A stretch of 64,000 nt of DNA from Hyphomicrobiales bacterium (GCA_021730985.1 JAKFYI010000031.1:1-64000), one strand, 5' to 3'; positions 26,788 to 35,918 are shown, counted from the stretch's first letter. Made by a program: numbers and translations. The notes: generated by a model not told the origin, from the letters alone.

Positions 26788-29171
26788 GCGGTCAACCTTG
26801 CCATTTCAAGAGGAATTCGAGCGAAAATGGTCGTGCCTTGGCCGATCGACGATTCAACCATCAACTCGCCCCCGATAAGAGCCAATCGCTCTCGCATCCC
26901 CGCTAAGCCTAGGGCTTCGGAGCGCCCGTTCATTTTTGGATTGTTTGCTGTGGCATCAAAACCTGCGCCATTGTCCTCGACCGTCACTTGCAGCGCAGCT
27001 CCAACATAGTCGATGACGACGCTGACGGAGGTCGTCTTGCTTGCGTGCTTAGCGATATTGGTCAAAGCCTCCTGAACAACGCGATAAATGGTTGTCCGAA
27101 CTTCGCTCGACAACTCGTCGAGCTTCCCGTCATGGCAATGAAAATCCGCTTCGATTCCGAATTGCACGCCCCATTCCCATACATATTCTGTAAGGACAGT
27201 CGCCAATCCCAATTCATCGATGGACGCTGGCCGGAGCTCCGATGCGACGCGATGAAGTGCCTTGCCCATCTGCTCCAGTTGTTTGCGAAGACCTCCCAAG
27301 CGTTCGCGGCTGGCGTGATTCGCAATCGTTTCAATTCCTTTCAGTTCCGTCAGAATGGCAGCAAGGCTCTGGCCGGTTTCATCGTGCAGCTCGTGGGCCA
27401 GCCGTAGCCGCACCTGCTCTTGCGCCTGCATCAGTTGTCGGCGCAGGTCATCGCGCGCTTGCTCTGCCGCCTTCCGCGCGGTGACATCTTGGATGACGCC
27501 GTGCTTACGCAGCGGTGTGCCGGATTCATCGCAGTCGACCCGACCTTTGGAATTCAGCCATCGTATCGCCTGGTCGTTCAATCGGACAATCCGATACTCG
27601 AAGTCATAGTGACGTCGGCCTGAAGCGCTTTGTGTTTTGTTGTCTTCGACGAGGTGTCGATCGGATGGATGAATACGCTCGAAATAATTTTCATGACTGC
27701 ATGCCATCGTGTCGGGGACGCCGAGGATTTGTCGCAGGCGGTCGGACCACGACACCTCGTCTTTGACCATGTCCCACGTCCAGGTACCGAGTTCAGCAGC
27801 CTCAACAGCCAGCCGGCGTTGATCCTCGCTGGCGCGCAACGCTTCCGCCGAAGCCGAGAGCCGCTCTGAAGCCTGCTTCCTCGCAGTGAGGTCCACGACC
27901 GTCGCCATCACCAAGGTGCCAGCGGGCGTGTTTATAGGATTGAGGCTGACCTCGATCGGAAACCTGCCGCCGTCTTTGCGCCGGCCACTAAGTTCCGCCG
28001 GATTGGCGTCAGGTGCGGTCGATTTCGTTTGGCCCGGGGGAAGGAGAAGATCAAAAGAGTATCCGGTCAGTTCGTCACGAGCGAAACCAAATTCGCACTC
28101 CAGTCGCTCATTCGCGAGGACAATCAAACCACGGCTGTCCACAACGACGACACCATTGGGAGCGGATTCGAAGAGAACTCGAAATTCTTCACGGGTTGGC
28201 TTGCGATCGATTCCCAGTGCACCGAACGTTTGCGAGATGCGGCCTCCCAACTGGTAGGACAGTACTGTTGCGATGATCAGCAGCAAGCCGCTTGCCGTCG
28301 AGTAGATTGCCAAGGCCTTGTTGCGGGGGGCTACAAGCACGCTCTCAGGAATGCCAACGGCGGTAAACCAACCGCTTATTTCGGAGCGCCGATAGGTGAA
28401 CTGGTAGGCGATGCCTTCGCGGTTCACGCCTCTGTTCACCCCCGTCGCCGAAGCTGCGCTGAGGAAGTCATTGCGCACCTTCGTGCCGGTGAACTCATGG
28501 TGTTTCTCGGAGCGGGCGACGATCATGTTCCGACGGTCAACAATGCTGACGGCCCAATGATCGGGAAGCTGCGTGCTGTGGATAATCTCGGCGAATTGGT
28601 CCGTCGGAATGCCGGCCGAGAGGGTGTATGCAACTGCGCCGTTGTGAAGCACGGGCACGACCACGGACACGACATGCTTTTTTATCAAAGGACCAAAAAA
28701 CACATCCGAGATCACGGGCTTTTTTGTAAGCAGTGATTCTTGAGCCGCCTCCTGACGGACAGTGGGGACGCTCAAGATGGGCATAGCACCAAAAGGAATA
28801 GCGGTGCCCAAGATCCGCACGTCGAGATGTGGATTGCGCAGCACGATTTGTAAGCCGAGTTGCCGCGATATCTCCAGAGCGTGACGGTGAAAGGCCTCGA
28901 AATCGCCGATCTGCAAATAGTGAGAAGCCGCCAGCGCCGTGAGAATATTCGTGGCATTTTGCAACTCACGGTCGATCAGGGAGGTGATGCCGCGAGTCTC
29001 CTGCTCCGCATGGTGCTCCATAACGGAGCGCTCGATAGCGGCATTGTGAGAAATGAGCCACCATCCCAGGAGAATAATTGGGAGCAGAACAATCAGGACG
29101 CATGCGGTCAAAGACGCGCGAACCGAATATCCCTTGCCGTGGAGAGCCGTAAGGTAGTGGGGAAGGCTCAA
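26784..29171 (-). CDS. membrane sensor histidine kinase, NarL-partner type
   Basis: A 795-residue inner-membrane kinase. Transmembrane segment 1 (about 19-41), a periplasmic Cache-like sensor (about 45-285) and transmembrane segment 2 (about 287-308) are followed by two PAS domains (about 328-430 and 450-568), a HisKA_3 dimerisation domain with phospho-His 593 in LAHELHDETGQ, and a HATPase domain (VEDNGAGF, GLAGMRERL). It overlaps the downstream response-regulator gene, its partner. The periplasmic domain probably binds a small molecule, identity unknown. Confidence 0.93.
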   Translation of the reverse strand: MSLPHYLTALHGKGYSVRASLTACVLIVLLPIILLGWWLISHNAAIERSVMEHHAEQETRGITSLIDRELQNATNILTALAASHYLQIGDFEAFHRHALEISRQLGLQIVLRNPHLDVRILGTAIPFGAMPILSVPTVRQEAAQESLLTKKPVISDVFFGPLIKKHVVSVVVPVLHNGAVAYTLSAGIPTDQFAEIIHSTQLPDHWAVSIVDRRNMIVARSEKHHEFTGTKVRNDFLSAASATGVNRGVNREGIAYQFTYRRSEISGWFTAVGIPESVLVAPRNKALAIYSTASGLLLIIATVLSYQLGGRISQTFGALGIDRKPTREEFRVLFESAPNGVVVVDSRGLIVLANERLECEFGFARDELTGYSFDLLLPPGQTKSTAPDANPAELSGRRKDGGRFPIEVSLNPINTPAGTLVMATVVDLTARKQASERLSASAEALRASEDQRRLAVEAAELGTWTWDMVKDEVSWSDRLRQILGVPDTMACSHENYFERIHPSDRHLVEDNKTQSASGRRHYDFEYRIVRLNDQAIRWLNSKGRVDCDESGTPLRKHGVIQDVTARKAAEQARDDLRRQLMQAQEQVRLRLAHELHDETGQSLAAILTELKGIETIANHASRERLGGLRKQLEQMGKALHRVASELRPASIDELGLATVLTEYVWEWGVQFGIEADFHCHDGKLDELSSEVRTTIYRVVQEALTNIAKHASKTTSVSVVIDYVGAALQVTVEDNGAGFDATANNPKMNGRSEALGLAGMRERLALIGGELMVESSIGQGTTIFARIPLEMARLTA

Positions 29172-29244
29172 GATCGACCTCGCAGTCGAGCGTCCGAATA
29201 GGCTGCCAGTAGTCGTGTGCTGAGAACCATTAGAGACTTGAGAA

Positions 29245-29266
29245 GCCCCGGCCGCAAAGCCGGGGC
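29245..29266 (-). terminator. hairpin between receiver gene and kinase gene
   Basis: GCCCCGGC-N6-GCCGGGGC forms a perfect 8-bp stem. On the minus strand it is followed by a short T-containing run (TTCTC). It lies 137 bp after the receiver gene's end and may terminate that transcript before the kinase gene. Confidence 0.55.
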
Positions 29267-29402
29267 CTCCCTGTCAGCAAGCATCGGGCTCAGACGATAT
29301 CCCGACAAATCCAGTCTGGCAGGAGAGTGTTAACCGAATTGAAACGTGTCAGGATATCCCTGGCATTGTGCGTAAGTGGCTGGAGCGGCACATATTTCAA
29401 CT

Positions 29403-29909
29403 TCATATCGCCAACATGAGCACTGGCTTCGGACTCACAGCCGGCTCAGCGTTGATTATGGGGAACTGCCGAACAAGATAGTTCAGCCGGTCACATAAGA
29501 CCTTCGGCGACACTGGTTTGATCAGCACAAGATCAACACCAGCATCGCGTGCCTCTTGGAGATCACCCCGACGGACTTCTGTAGATAATACGACAATTCG
29601 CGTACTGCGTCGCAAAGTAGGCGAACTACGAATTATCTTGGTGAGCTCTATTGCGTTGAGAACCGGCGACGATAAGTCTGCAATCACGATGTTCGGCGCG
29701 AAACTCGATATAGTATCGAGCGCGGCTGCGCCGTTCTCTACCTCACAAATTTCTTTACAGCCCTGCACGACCAATATTGATCGCACGATCCGACGCGTAT
29801 GCGCATTCGCATCGACGATCAGAAATCGCAGCGCGGCGAATTCGGTTGTTTTGCTCACGATACAAGCCCCCAACATCCGTTGTCCTCGTCGGCACAAGAT
29901 GCCGGACAC
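29403..29909 (-). CDS. single-domain response regulator
   Basis: A receiver protein of up to 168 residues with an acidic pocket (FLIVDANAHTRRIV), phospho-Asp in IVIADLSSPVLNA and Lys in LVLIKPVS. There is no output domain; about 20 extra residues lie at the C-terminus. The start is uncertain: ATG 29909 or the internal ATG 12 residues later (MLGACIVSK). GC content is visibly low. It lies between a kinase gene and a flagellin gene, which hints at a role in motility or in relay to the nearby kinase; this is inference. Confidence 0.82.
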   Translation of the reverse strand: MSGILCRRGQRMLGACIVSKTTEFAALRFLIVDANAHTRRIVRSILVVQGCKEICEVENGAAALDTISSFAPNIVIADLSSPVLNAIELTKIIRSSPTLRRSTRIVVLSTEVRRGDLQEARDAGVDLVLIKPVSPKVLCDRLNYLVRQFPIINAEPAVSPKPVLMLAI

Positions 29910-29965
29910 GCAGGGAACACCTGACTTTTCGAATTAAAGGTCCAACGTTCCGCAATTGGCCTGTT

Positions 29966-29999
29966 GAAAAGAGAGAACGGCGAGGCATGAGCCTCGCCG
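29966..29999 (-). terminator. rho-independent terminator after flagellin
   Basis: CGGCGAGGC-ATGA-GCCTCGCCG at 29978-29999 is a perfect 9-bp stem. On the minus strand it is followed by a pyrimidine/T run (TTCTCTCTTTTC). It lies 12 bp after the flagellin stop codon. Confidence 0.85.
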
Positions 30000-30010
30000 C
30001 TATTGACGGT

Positions 30011-31141
30011 CTATCTGAACAGACGCAACACGCTTTGATCCGCCTGTGCCGCCAGCGACAACGAAGTCAGCGACAGTTCCTGACGGGCCTGCAACGCCAG
30101 GAGATTTGCTCCTTCTTCGTTGGTGTCGGCCATCACGAGGTTGTCCGAGGCCGATTTCAGAACGTCGATCATCGATTTCGTGAAGTCTTCACGGGTCTGA
30201 ATGATCGACACGTTAGAGGTCAGCACTGCCGATTGCGCTTTGAGCACAGACAGCGCATTCGTCAACGCGCTGAGCGCATCGCCGATGCCTTTGTTGGTTT
30301 GGAAGGCGTTGGCCGAGGCGGCGATGCCGAGACTCGCCGAGTCGAGCACGGCGCCCGTGATTGTGATCGAGGAAGCGGCGGTCTCACCAAAGTTGACCGT
30401 CATACTGCCGCCGTTGAGCAAGTTCACGCCATTAAGCCCAGCTTCGCCAACGAGCTGATCGATCTGGGTGCGGATGGCATCGAACTGCGAAGCCAGGGCC
30501 GAACGTGAGGCGTTTATCGTACCGGCCGCTGTGGTGCCGGCGGTTATGCCGAACAGAGCTTTCTCGGCAACCGTTGTGGTGCCGCCGATCACGATCGCGT
30601 TGGTGCCGGTCGCTTCGAACAGGATTCTTCCGTCCGAAGTCAGCGACGCCTTGACGTTGAGGTTGGCGGTGTTGTTCACGCCGTCGAGTATCTGTTGCAC
30701 CGAGGTCGTGCCGGCGGAAGTAATCGTTGCCGTCGTCGTACCATCGTTCACGGTAATGGTCCGTGCGGCGACGACCGCAAATGAACTTGCTCCGGCGAGC
30801 GACGCGACCGTGCCGGTCCGCCGCGCGGTGGTTCCGGCAGAGGCGAGCGCCGAATTTGCCGCGGATTGCGCGTTGGTCACCAGGCTGGTCAGCGCCGTCA
30901 GGCTGGCATTGGCCCCGTCGATGGTTTTGAAGGCGCTCGATACGCCATCAAGCACTGTGTTCAGACTGGCGGCGCGGGTGTCGAATGCAGCCGCTGTAAA
31001 GAAGCTGTTCGGGTTGTCGAGCGCGGAGTTGACCCGCTTGCCGGTGGCGAGGCGTTGCTGAGCGCTCGAGATTAAGTCCGCCGTCTGACGGAGAGAGACG
31101 ATGTTTGCACGCACGGCACTGGAAAGAACAATGTTGGACAT
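30011..31141 (-). CDS. flagellin
   Basis: A 376-residue filament subunit exported by the flagellar type III system. The conserved N-terminal D0/D1 helix starts MSNIVLSSAVRANIVSLRQT and includes RLATGKRVNSALDNP; the C-terminal helix ends with SLAAQADQSVLRLFR. The variable middle is Ala/Thr/Gly rich. The start is ATG 31141, with AGGGGTGATC upstream. No other flagellar gene is nearby, so it is a solitary fliC-type locus. Confidence 0.94.
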   Translation of the reverse strand: MSNIVLSSAVRANIVSLRQTADLISSAQQRLATGKRVNSALDNPNSFFTAAAFDTRAASLNTVLDGVSSAFKTIDGANASLTALTSLVTNAQSAANSALASAGTTARRTGTVASLAGASSFAVVAARTITVNDGTTTATITSAGTTSVQQILDGVNNTANLNVKASLTSDGRILFEATGTNAIVIGGTTTVAEKALFGITAGTTAAGTINASRSALASQFDAIRTQIDQLVGEAGLNGVNLLNGGSMTVNFGETAASSITITGAVLDSASLGIAASANAFQTNKGIGDALSALTNALSVLKAQSAVLTSNVSIIQTREDFTKSMIDVLKSASDNLVMADTNEEGANLLALQARQELSLTSLSLAAQADQSVLRLFR

Positions 31142-31455
31142 AAGATCACCCCTGTTTTGAAGCCGTCCCATTGGCTTTTTTGTTTCGCGGGGCGAGTTAC
31201 GGCTGAAGATTGCAAGCATCTCCAAATAGACGTCGTTAAAAATTCCAATTGCAGTGAGTTGCGGGACTTAAAATACTTTAATCAACAAGAGGGCGTGGCG
31301 CTGACAGGGAGATCACTACTCGGAGACCGCCGCTGCCTGACGCAACGTCAGGGTTTCCATGAGGCAGGGCAAACGGACGCAAAGCGTGAACGCGAGGCGC
31401 CGTCGAGCGCGCGGCTGTGGCTGGCGGGTGCGTCCACCATCACATTCGCATCACG
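31142..31455. other. intergenic region between flagellin and zur
   Basis: 314 bp, AT-rich near the flagellin side. It must contain the flagellin promoter (minus strand) but I cannot place a clear sigma-28 or sigma-70 box. A perfect 7-bp hairpin (CCTGACG-CAA-CGTCAGG, 31336-31352) lies about 100 bp from the zur end and could be a weak terminator. Confidence 0.4.
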
Positions 31456-31944
31456 TCACGGATTGGCGTCGCGGCAGTTGGCGCAGACGCCGCCGATCTC
31501 GATCACCGTCGTCTTGGGCGTGAAGCCGGCGGCGCGCGCCGCGCTCTTCAGCTCATCGGCAACCACCGCCGATGGCGCTTCGCCGACCTGGCCGCAGTGG
31601 TCGCAGATCAGGAACACCACGAGGTCGCCGCTGGCGTGATTGTTGACGCAGGCGATGAAGGCGTTGCGGCTCTCGATCCGATGCACCAGTCCATTGTCGC
31701 GCAGAAAGTCGAGCGCGCGGTAGATGGTGATCGGCGCCGGACGCGAGCCGGTGACTGCGGCGCGGTCGATGATCTCGTAGGCGCCGAGCGGCTTGTGACT
31801 CTCCAGCAGGACTTCCAGCACCTGGCGGCGCAACGGGGTGAGCCTTTGCGCGCGCGCCTCGCATAGCGTCTCGGCGTGCGCCAGCGCATCCGCGGTGCAG
31901 CGGTCGTGGTCGTGGCCGGGGGCGTGGAACACGGTTTCGGTCAT
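31456..31944 (-). CDS. zur: Fur-family zinc-uptake regulator (Zur-like)
   Basis: A 162-residue metalloregulator. A His-rich N-terminus (HAPGHDHDRC) is followed by a winged helix (about 25-85, LTPLRRQVLEVLL) and a dimerisation domain. The structural zinc site is visible as CDHCG and CANCRD. Sequence style favours Zur over Fur or Irr, though metal identity is not proven. The start is ATG 31944; the upstream frame enters the TGC repeat array and is not coding. It is divergent from bdhA. Confidence 0.85.
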   Translation of the reverse strand: MTETVFHAPGHDHDRCTADALAHAETLCEARAQRLTPLRRQVLEVLLESHKPLGAYEIIDRAAVTGSRPAPITIYRALDFLRDNGLVHRIESRNAFIACVNNHASGDLVVFLICDHCGQVGEAPSAVVADELKSAARAAGFTPKTTVIEIGGVCANCRDANP

Positions 31945-32253
31945 CGGACGAGGATTACCCGAAGGGGAGAAGAACAGGGCTCGATATCTACGCCGAACAG
32001 CGGCGAAGAACGTCCCGAAGATAGGCTGGAGGATAAGTAATTCCAGCACCGTCAGGTCGTTGCTGCACCCCTGCTGCAGCATTGCTGCGAAATGCTGCAC
32101 TTATGCTGCAGAGCCATGTTGCAGCATTTTTGCAGCATACTGCGTTGCACCAATTTCCTATTGCAATGCAATAAAGGAGGCCCCACCTTTACTCCGAAGC
32201 GGGTTTCCGGGCACCATCAGGCTGGAATGCACCCGATTCACGAGGTTTTCCAA
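31945..32253. other. zur/bdhA divergent intergenic region
   Basis: 309 bp separate zur from bdhA. The central part (32061-32150) holds the phased TGC motif array described separately. A potential ribosome binding site AAAGGAGG at 32173-32180 is too far from the bdhA ATG; GAGG at 32242 is better placed. Confidence 0.6.
32061..32149. promoter_or_regulatory. array of TGC motifs with 10-11 bp spacing, candidate PhaR operator
   Basis: TGCTGC begins at 32061, 32072, 32083, 32093 and 32104; the inverted GCAGCA begins at 32121 and 32132; TGCGTTGCA is at 32141. Almost every motif is one DNA turn from the next. TGC-rich operators are known for PhaR of Paracoccus denitrificans and Rhodobacter sphaeroides, and a phaR gene is at 11490 in this window. 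The array lies upstream of the PHB-mobilisation gene bdhA. PhaR binding is inferred. Confidence 0.65.
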
Positions 32254-33036
32254 ATGCTTGCAGGAAAGACGGCGCTCATCACCGGCTCCACGTCGGGAAT
32301 CGGTCTGGGCATCGCCCGCGCCATGGCCGGCGCGGGCGCCAATGTGATGCTCAACGGCTTCGGCAACGCCGCCGAGATCGAGCGGGAGCGCGCCGGAATC
32401 GTCAGCGAATTCAAGGTGAAGGCGCTGTATTCACCGGCCGACATGACGAAGCCGGCCGAGATCGCGGCAATGGTCAAAACCTGCGAGGCCCAGCTCGGCT
32501 CGGCCGATATCGTGGTCAACAATGCCGGCGTCCAACACGTTGCACCGATTGAGGAATTCCCGATCGACAAGTGGGATGCGATCCTGGCGATCAACCTGAA
32601 TTCGGCGTTTCACACCATCCGCGCCGCCGTGCCCGGCATGAAGGCCCGCAAATGGGGCCGCATCATCAACACAGCGTCCGCGCATTCGCTGGTCGCCTCG
32701 CCCTTCAAGGCCGCCTATGTGACTGCGAAACATGGGCTTTTGGGGCTGAGCAAGACCGTGGCGCTGGAGCTCGCCACGTTCGGGGTGACCTGCAACTGCA
32801 TCTCGCCGGGTTACGTCTGGACGCCGCTGGTCGAGCGCCAGATCCCCGACCAGATGAAGACCCGCAACATGACCGAGGAACAGGTCAAGCGCGATGTGCT
32901 GCTCGCCGCCCAGCCGACCAAGCAGTTCGTGACGGTGGACCAGGTTTCGAGCCTCGCGCTCTACCTCGCCTCCGACGCCGCCGCAAACATCACCGGTACC
33001 AACATCTCGATCGACGGAGGCTGGACAGCCCAGTGA
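32254..33036 (+). CDS. bdhA: D-3-hydroxybutyrate dehydrogenase
   Basis: A 260-residue NAD-dependent short-chain dehydrogenase that interconverts (R)-3-hydroxybutyrate and acetoacetate during PHB breakdown. TGSTSGIG is at about 10-17, NNAG follows, and the catalytic Ser-Tyr-Lys is in NTASAHSLVAS and YVTAKHG. It ends with ITGTNISIDGGWTAQ, typical of BDH. The start is ATG 32254 with GAGG upstream; the in-frame extension upstream reads through the operator array. The patatin gene overlaps its stop. Confidence 0.94.
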   Translation: MLAGKTALITGSTSGIGLGIARAMAGAGANVMLNGFGNAAEIERERAGIVSEFKVKALYSPADMTKPAEIAAMVKTCEAQLGSADIVVNNAGVQHVAPIEEFPIDKWDAILAINLNSAFHTIRAAVPGMKARKWGRIINTASAHSLVASPFKAAYVTAKHGLLGLSKTVALELATFGVTCNCISPGYVWTPLVERQIPDQMKTRNMTEEQVKRDVLLAAQPTKQFVTVDQVSSLALYLASDAAANITGTNISIDGGWTAQ

Positions 33037-34115
33037 ACGGACTTTTCGCGAGAGTTTTCAACAAACGCCCCCAACCGCGCCTCCGTCATGGCCGCAAGCG
33101 CATCAACCTCGCGCTGCAGGGCGGCGGCGCGCACGGTGCCTTTACCTGGGGCGTGCTGGACCATCTGCTGGAAGACGGCCGGCTTGTGATCGATGGCATT
33201 TCCGGAGCGTCCGCCGGAGCGGTCAACGCCGTGATGCTGGCCGACGGTCTAGCCCGCGGCGGGCCCGATGCCGCACGGCAGCGGCTGGCGGACTTCTGGC
33301 GAGCGGCTAGCTTCGATGGATCCTTGCCCGACCGGCAACGCGCCGTAATCGACCGGCTGATGTCGTTCGTCCCGGCAGTCACATCGCCGGTGCAAGCGTG
33401 GGTCGATACCTGGTCGCGGTTCCTTTCGCCCTACGACCTCAATCCGCTCAACATCAACCCGCTGAAGGAGTTGATCGAACGCTTCGTCGATTTCGAAGCC
33501 ATCCGCGGCTGCCGGGAATTGCGATTATTCATCTCCGCGACCAACGTCCACACTGGGCAACTCCGTGTGTTTTCCGGCGAGGAAATCACCGCCGATGCCG
33601 TGATGGCCTCGGCTGCGTTGCCTTACGTGTTCCGCGCCGTAGAGATCGGCGGCGTGCCCTATTGGGATGGTGGCTACACCGGCAATCCGCCGATCTTTCC
33701 GCTGCTGCGCGGCACCCGAAGTCCGGACGTGCTGGTGGTGCAGATCAATCCGTTGATGCGGCGCGCCACACCGACGACGTCCAAGGAGATTCTGCACAGA
33801 ATCAACGAGATCACATTCAACTCATCGCTTGCAGCCGAGATGCGTGTGATCGAGTTCATCAGTCATCTGCTTGATCGAGGGGAACTGACCAGCGCGTCGG
33901 GCGAATACCGCCCCATTCACATGCACCGCATCGTGTTGGGCGAGCAGAAGCTGCTCGAACCCGGCAACCGGCTCAACAACGATTTCGATTTCTTCCAGAC
34001 GCTGCGCTCCGCGGGGCAGGCCGCTGCGAGAGACTTTCTCAGCGTGCATTTCGACGATATCGGCGAACGCAGCACGATCGAACTCGGCACCAAGGCGACA
34101 GCAAACGCGGCGTGA
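33033..34115 (+). CDS. patatin-like phospholipase / possible PHB-granule hydrolase
   Basis: A 360-residue alpha/beta hydrolase of the patatin family. The oxyanion motif is in LALQGGGAHGAF (about 27-38), the nucleophile Ser in GASAGAVNA (about 60) and the catalytic Asp in DGGYTGNPP. It starts at a GTG overlapping the bdhA TGA (GTGA), so it is translationally coupled. No signal peptide is visible. Family members hydrolyse lipids; coupling to bdhA under the TGC array suggests a role at the PHB granule, which is inference. Confidence 0.88.
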   Translation: MNGLFARVFNKRPQPRLRHGRKRINLALQGGGAHGAFTWGVLDHLLEDGRLVIDGISGASAGAVNAVMLADGLARGGPDAARQRLADFWRAASFDGSLPDRQRAVIDRLMSFVPAVTSPVQAWVDTWSRFLSPYDLNPLNINPLKELIERFVDFEAIRGCRELRLFISATNVHTGQLRVFSGEEITADAVMASAALPYVFRAVEIGGVPYWDGGYTGNPPIFPLLRGTRSPDVLVVQINPLMRRATPTTSKEILHRINEITFNSSLAAEMRVIEFISHLLDRGELTSASGEYRPIHMHRIVLGEQKLLEPGNRLNNDFDFFQTLRSAGQAAARDFLSVHFDDIGERSTIELGTKATANAA

Positions 34116-34191
34116 TAGACTCGCCGCATGACTGAAACCTTACCCGCCACGCATCACATCACGCATTCGCCGAGCTCGGAAATTGCATGAT

Positions 34192-34992
34192 CTATTGCTT
34201 CGGCTCGGCGTCGAGCCGGACCACCCAGTCCTCGAGTCCGGGTTTCGCAGCGGGATAAAGCTTCATCACCGCCGGATCGTGCCCCGGCACGATGTGCTGC
34301 CGCGAACTCGCGAGCTTCTTCAGCGTCTCGTAGCCTTCGAGGACTTCCGCGAGATTGTAGGTGGTCGGGAAGACGCGCGCCTCATCGAGGTGCGGATAGA
34401 GATGCACGGCGTCGGAGGCGACCATCACATAGCCGCGCCGGGTCTTGACCCGCACGCTCTGCAAGCCCTTGGCGTGCCCGCCGATGTGATGCACGGTCAC
34501 GCCGGGCGCAATCTCGTCTGTGCCTTCATGGAACATGACGCGGCCCGCGTACACGTTGCGCACCATTGAGACGACGTAGTCCTCTTCGTATGAATTCCGA
34601 AGCTGCGCGTGGCACATGCAGCGGCCGGTGCAGAAGTCCATCTCCTTGTCCTGCACATGAAAGCGCGCGCGCGGGAACATGGTGTGGTTGCCGCAATGGT
34701 CATAGTGCATGTGGCTGAGAATCACCGTCTCAACCTTGTCCGCTTCGACGCCAACCGCTTTGAGCCCATCACGCAGCGGCTTGAGCAGTTGCCGTTTGCG
34801 CCGGTCCGCCACAGTCTGATCGAAGCCGGTATCGACCACGATCGTGCGCTCGGAATTGACAATCGCCCAGACGAAATAGTCGAGGGGCTGCAGCACGTCG
34901 TGCGGATCGCCGCCGATGTAATTCTCCGCGGCCTTGCGCGGATGATGCGCGTATTTGACGGCATAAACTTCATAGACGTCATCGCTGCTCAT
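34192..34992 (-). CDS. N-acyl-homoserine-lactonase-like metallo-beta-lactamase-fold hydrolase
   Basis: A 266-residue zinc hydrolase. The binuclear motif is SHMHYDHCGN (about 115-124), with later ligands in GGHAKG, ASDAVHLY and VPGHDP. The layout resembles AiiA-type lactonases. It is the last of six tightly spaced minus-strand genes (11 bp after the HIBADH gene), so it more likely acts on a lactone or thioester of the operon's substrate than in quorum quenching. The start is ATG 34992 with GGGAG upstream. Confidence 0.85.
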   Translation of the reverse strand: MSSDDVYEVYAVKYAHHPRKAAENYIGGDPHDVLQPLDYFVWAIVNSERTIVVDTGFDQTVADRRKRQLLKPLRDGLKAVGVEADKVETVILSHMHYDHCGNHTMFPRARFHVQDKEMDFCTGRCMCHAQLRNSYEEDYVVSMVRNVYAGRVMFHEGTDEIAPGVTVHHIGGHAKGLQSVRVKTRRGYVMVASDAVHLYPHLDEARVFPTTYNLAEVLEGYETLKKLASSRQHIVPGHDPAVMKLYPAAKPGLEDWVVRLDAEPKQ

Positions 34993-35003
34993 GGCCGCTC
35001 CCG

Positions 35004-35897
35004 CTATTTCTTCTTGGACCTCATCTGCACGTTCGCACCCTTCTCCACGGTCTTCGCCAATTCCGTGAAATCGGACTCCGGCCCGTGCTCGGCGAGCGCC
35101 TTTTCCCATAGCCGGCCGACCGCCTGCGCCACCTCAATCGGGATGCCGAATGACTCGGCTTCCGAAAGGAACAGCCGCACGTCCTTCACCATCAGCGCCA
35201 TGCCGAATCCGTAGTCGAACGTGCCGGGCAGGACCGCGCGCGGAAACTTCTGGGTCGTAGCCGTATTCATGCCGCTGCCGGCGTTGATGACATCGCACAT
35301 CAGGTTCGGATCGAGGCCGGCTTTCACGCCCATCGCGATAGCCTCCGAGCTCGCCGCCATACCGGTCGCCGAAAGGAAGTTGTTGGCAAGCTTCATGCTC
35401 TGCGCCATGCCCGGCTGGTCGCCACAATAGAAGACCTTGCCAAACACCTCGAGCGCGGAGCGGACGTGCTCGACCTCCTCCTTCGGGCCGGAAGCCATGA
35501 CCGCCAGGGTGCCCTTCTCCGCCCCGGCAACGCCGCCGCTGACGGGGCAATCGATCTGGATGATGCCGCGCTGCTTCATCACCTCGGCGGTCTTGATGGC
35601 CGCCCGCGAGCCAGTGGTCGAAAGATCGACGTAACGCTTGATGCGATTGCCGCGGATCAGGCCGTTTTCTCCGGCCGCGACCTGGAAGCCTATGTCCAGC
35701 GACGGAAGACTGGTCATCACTGTCTCGACGCGATCGGCAACGTCGGCGACCGAGCGTGCCGCCGTGGCGCCGAGCTTGGTCAGCGTTTCCATCGCATCCT
35801 TGCGCGCATCGAACACCGTGACCTGATGTCCCGCCTCGACGAGACGGCGGCTCATGGGTCCGCCCATGTTGCCCAGCCCGATAAACCCGATCTCCAT
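35004..35897 (-). CDS. 3-hydroxyisobutyrate dehydrogenase-family NAD(P) oxidoreductase
   Basis: A 297-residue beta-hydroxyacid dehydrogenase. The Rossmann motif is FIGLGNMGGPMSRRL (5-19), the substrate-binding region DCPVSGGVAGAEKGTLA (about 117-133), and the catalytic Lys is in MKLANNFL (about 168). It ends in a basic tail (RSKKK). It oxidises or reduces a 3-hydroxy acid such as 3-hydroxyisobutyrate, tartronate or a related branched compound; the exact substrate is unknown. It is the fifth gene of the catabolic operon. Confidence 0.88.
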   Translation of the reverse strand: MEIGFIGLGNMGGPMSRRLVEAGHQVTVFDARKDAMETLTKLGATAARSVADVADRVETVMTSLPSLDIGFQVAAGENGLIRGNRIKRYVDLSTTGSRAAIKTAEVMKQRGIIQIDCPVSGGVAGAEKGTLAVMASGPKEEVEHVRSALEVFGKVFYCGDQPGMAQSMKLANNFLSATGMAASSEAIAMGVKAGLDPNLMCDVINAGSGMNTATTQKFPRAVLPGTFDYGFGMALMVKDVRLFLSEAESFGIPIEVAQAVGRLWEKALAEHGPESDFTELAKTVEKGANVQMRSKKK

Positions 35898-35918
35898 GCG
35901 TCTCTCCCTTGCGATTGT

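Noticed and set aside
34192-34992. Quorum-quenching AHL lactonase as the specific role of the metallo-beta-lactamase-fold gene
   Set aside because: The fold fits, but the operon context points to catabolism and no LuxI/LuxR genes are near; kept as family-level call.
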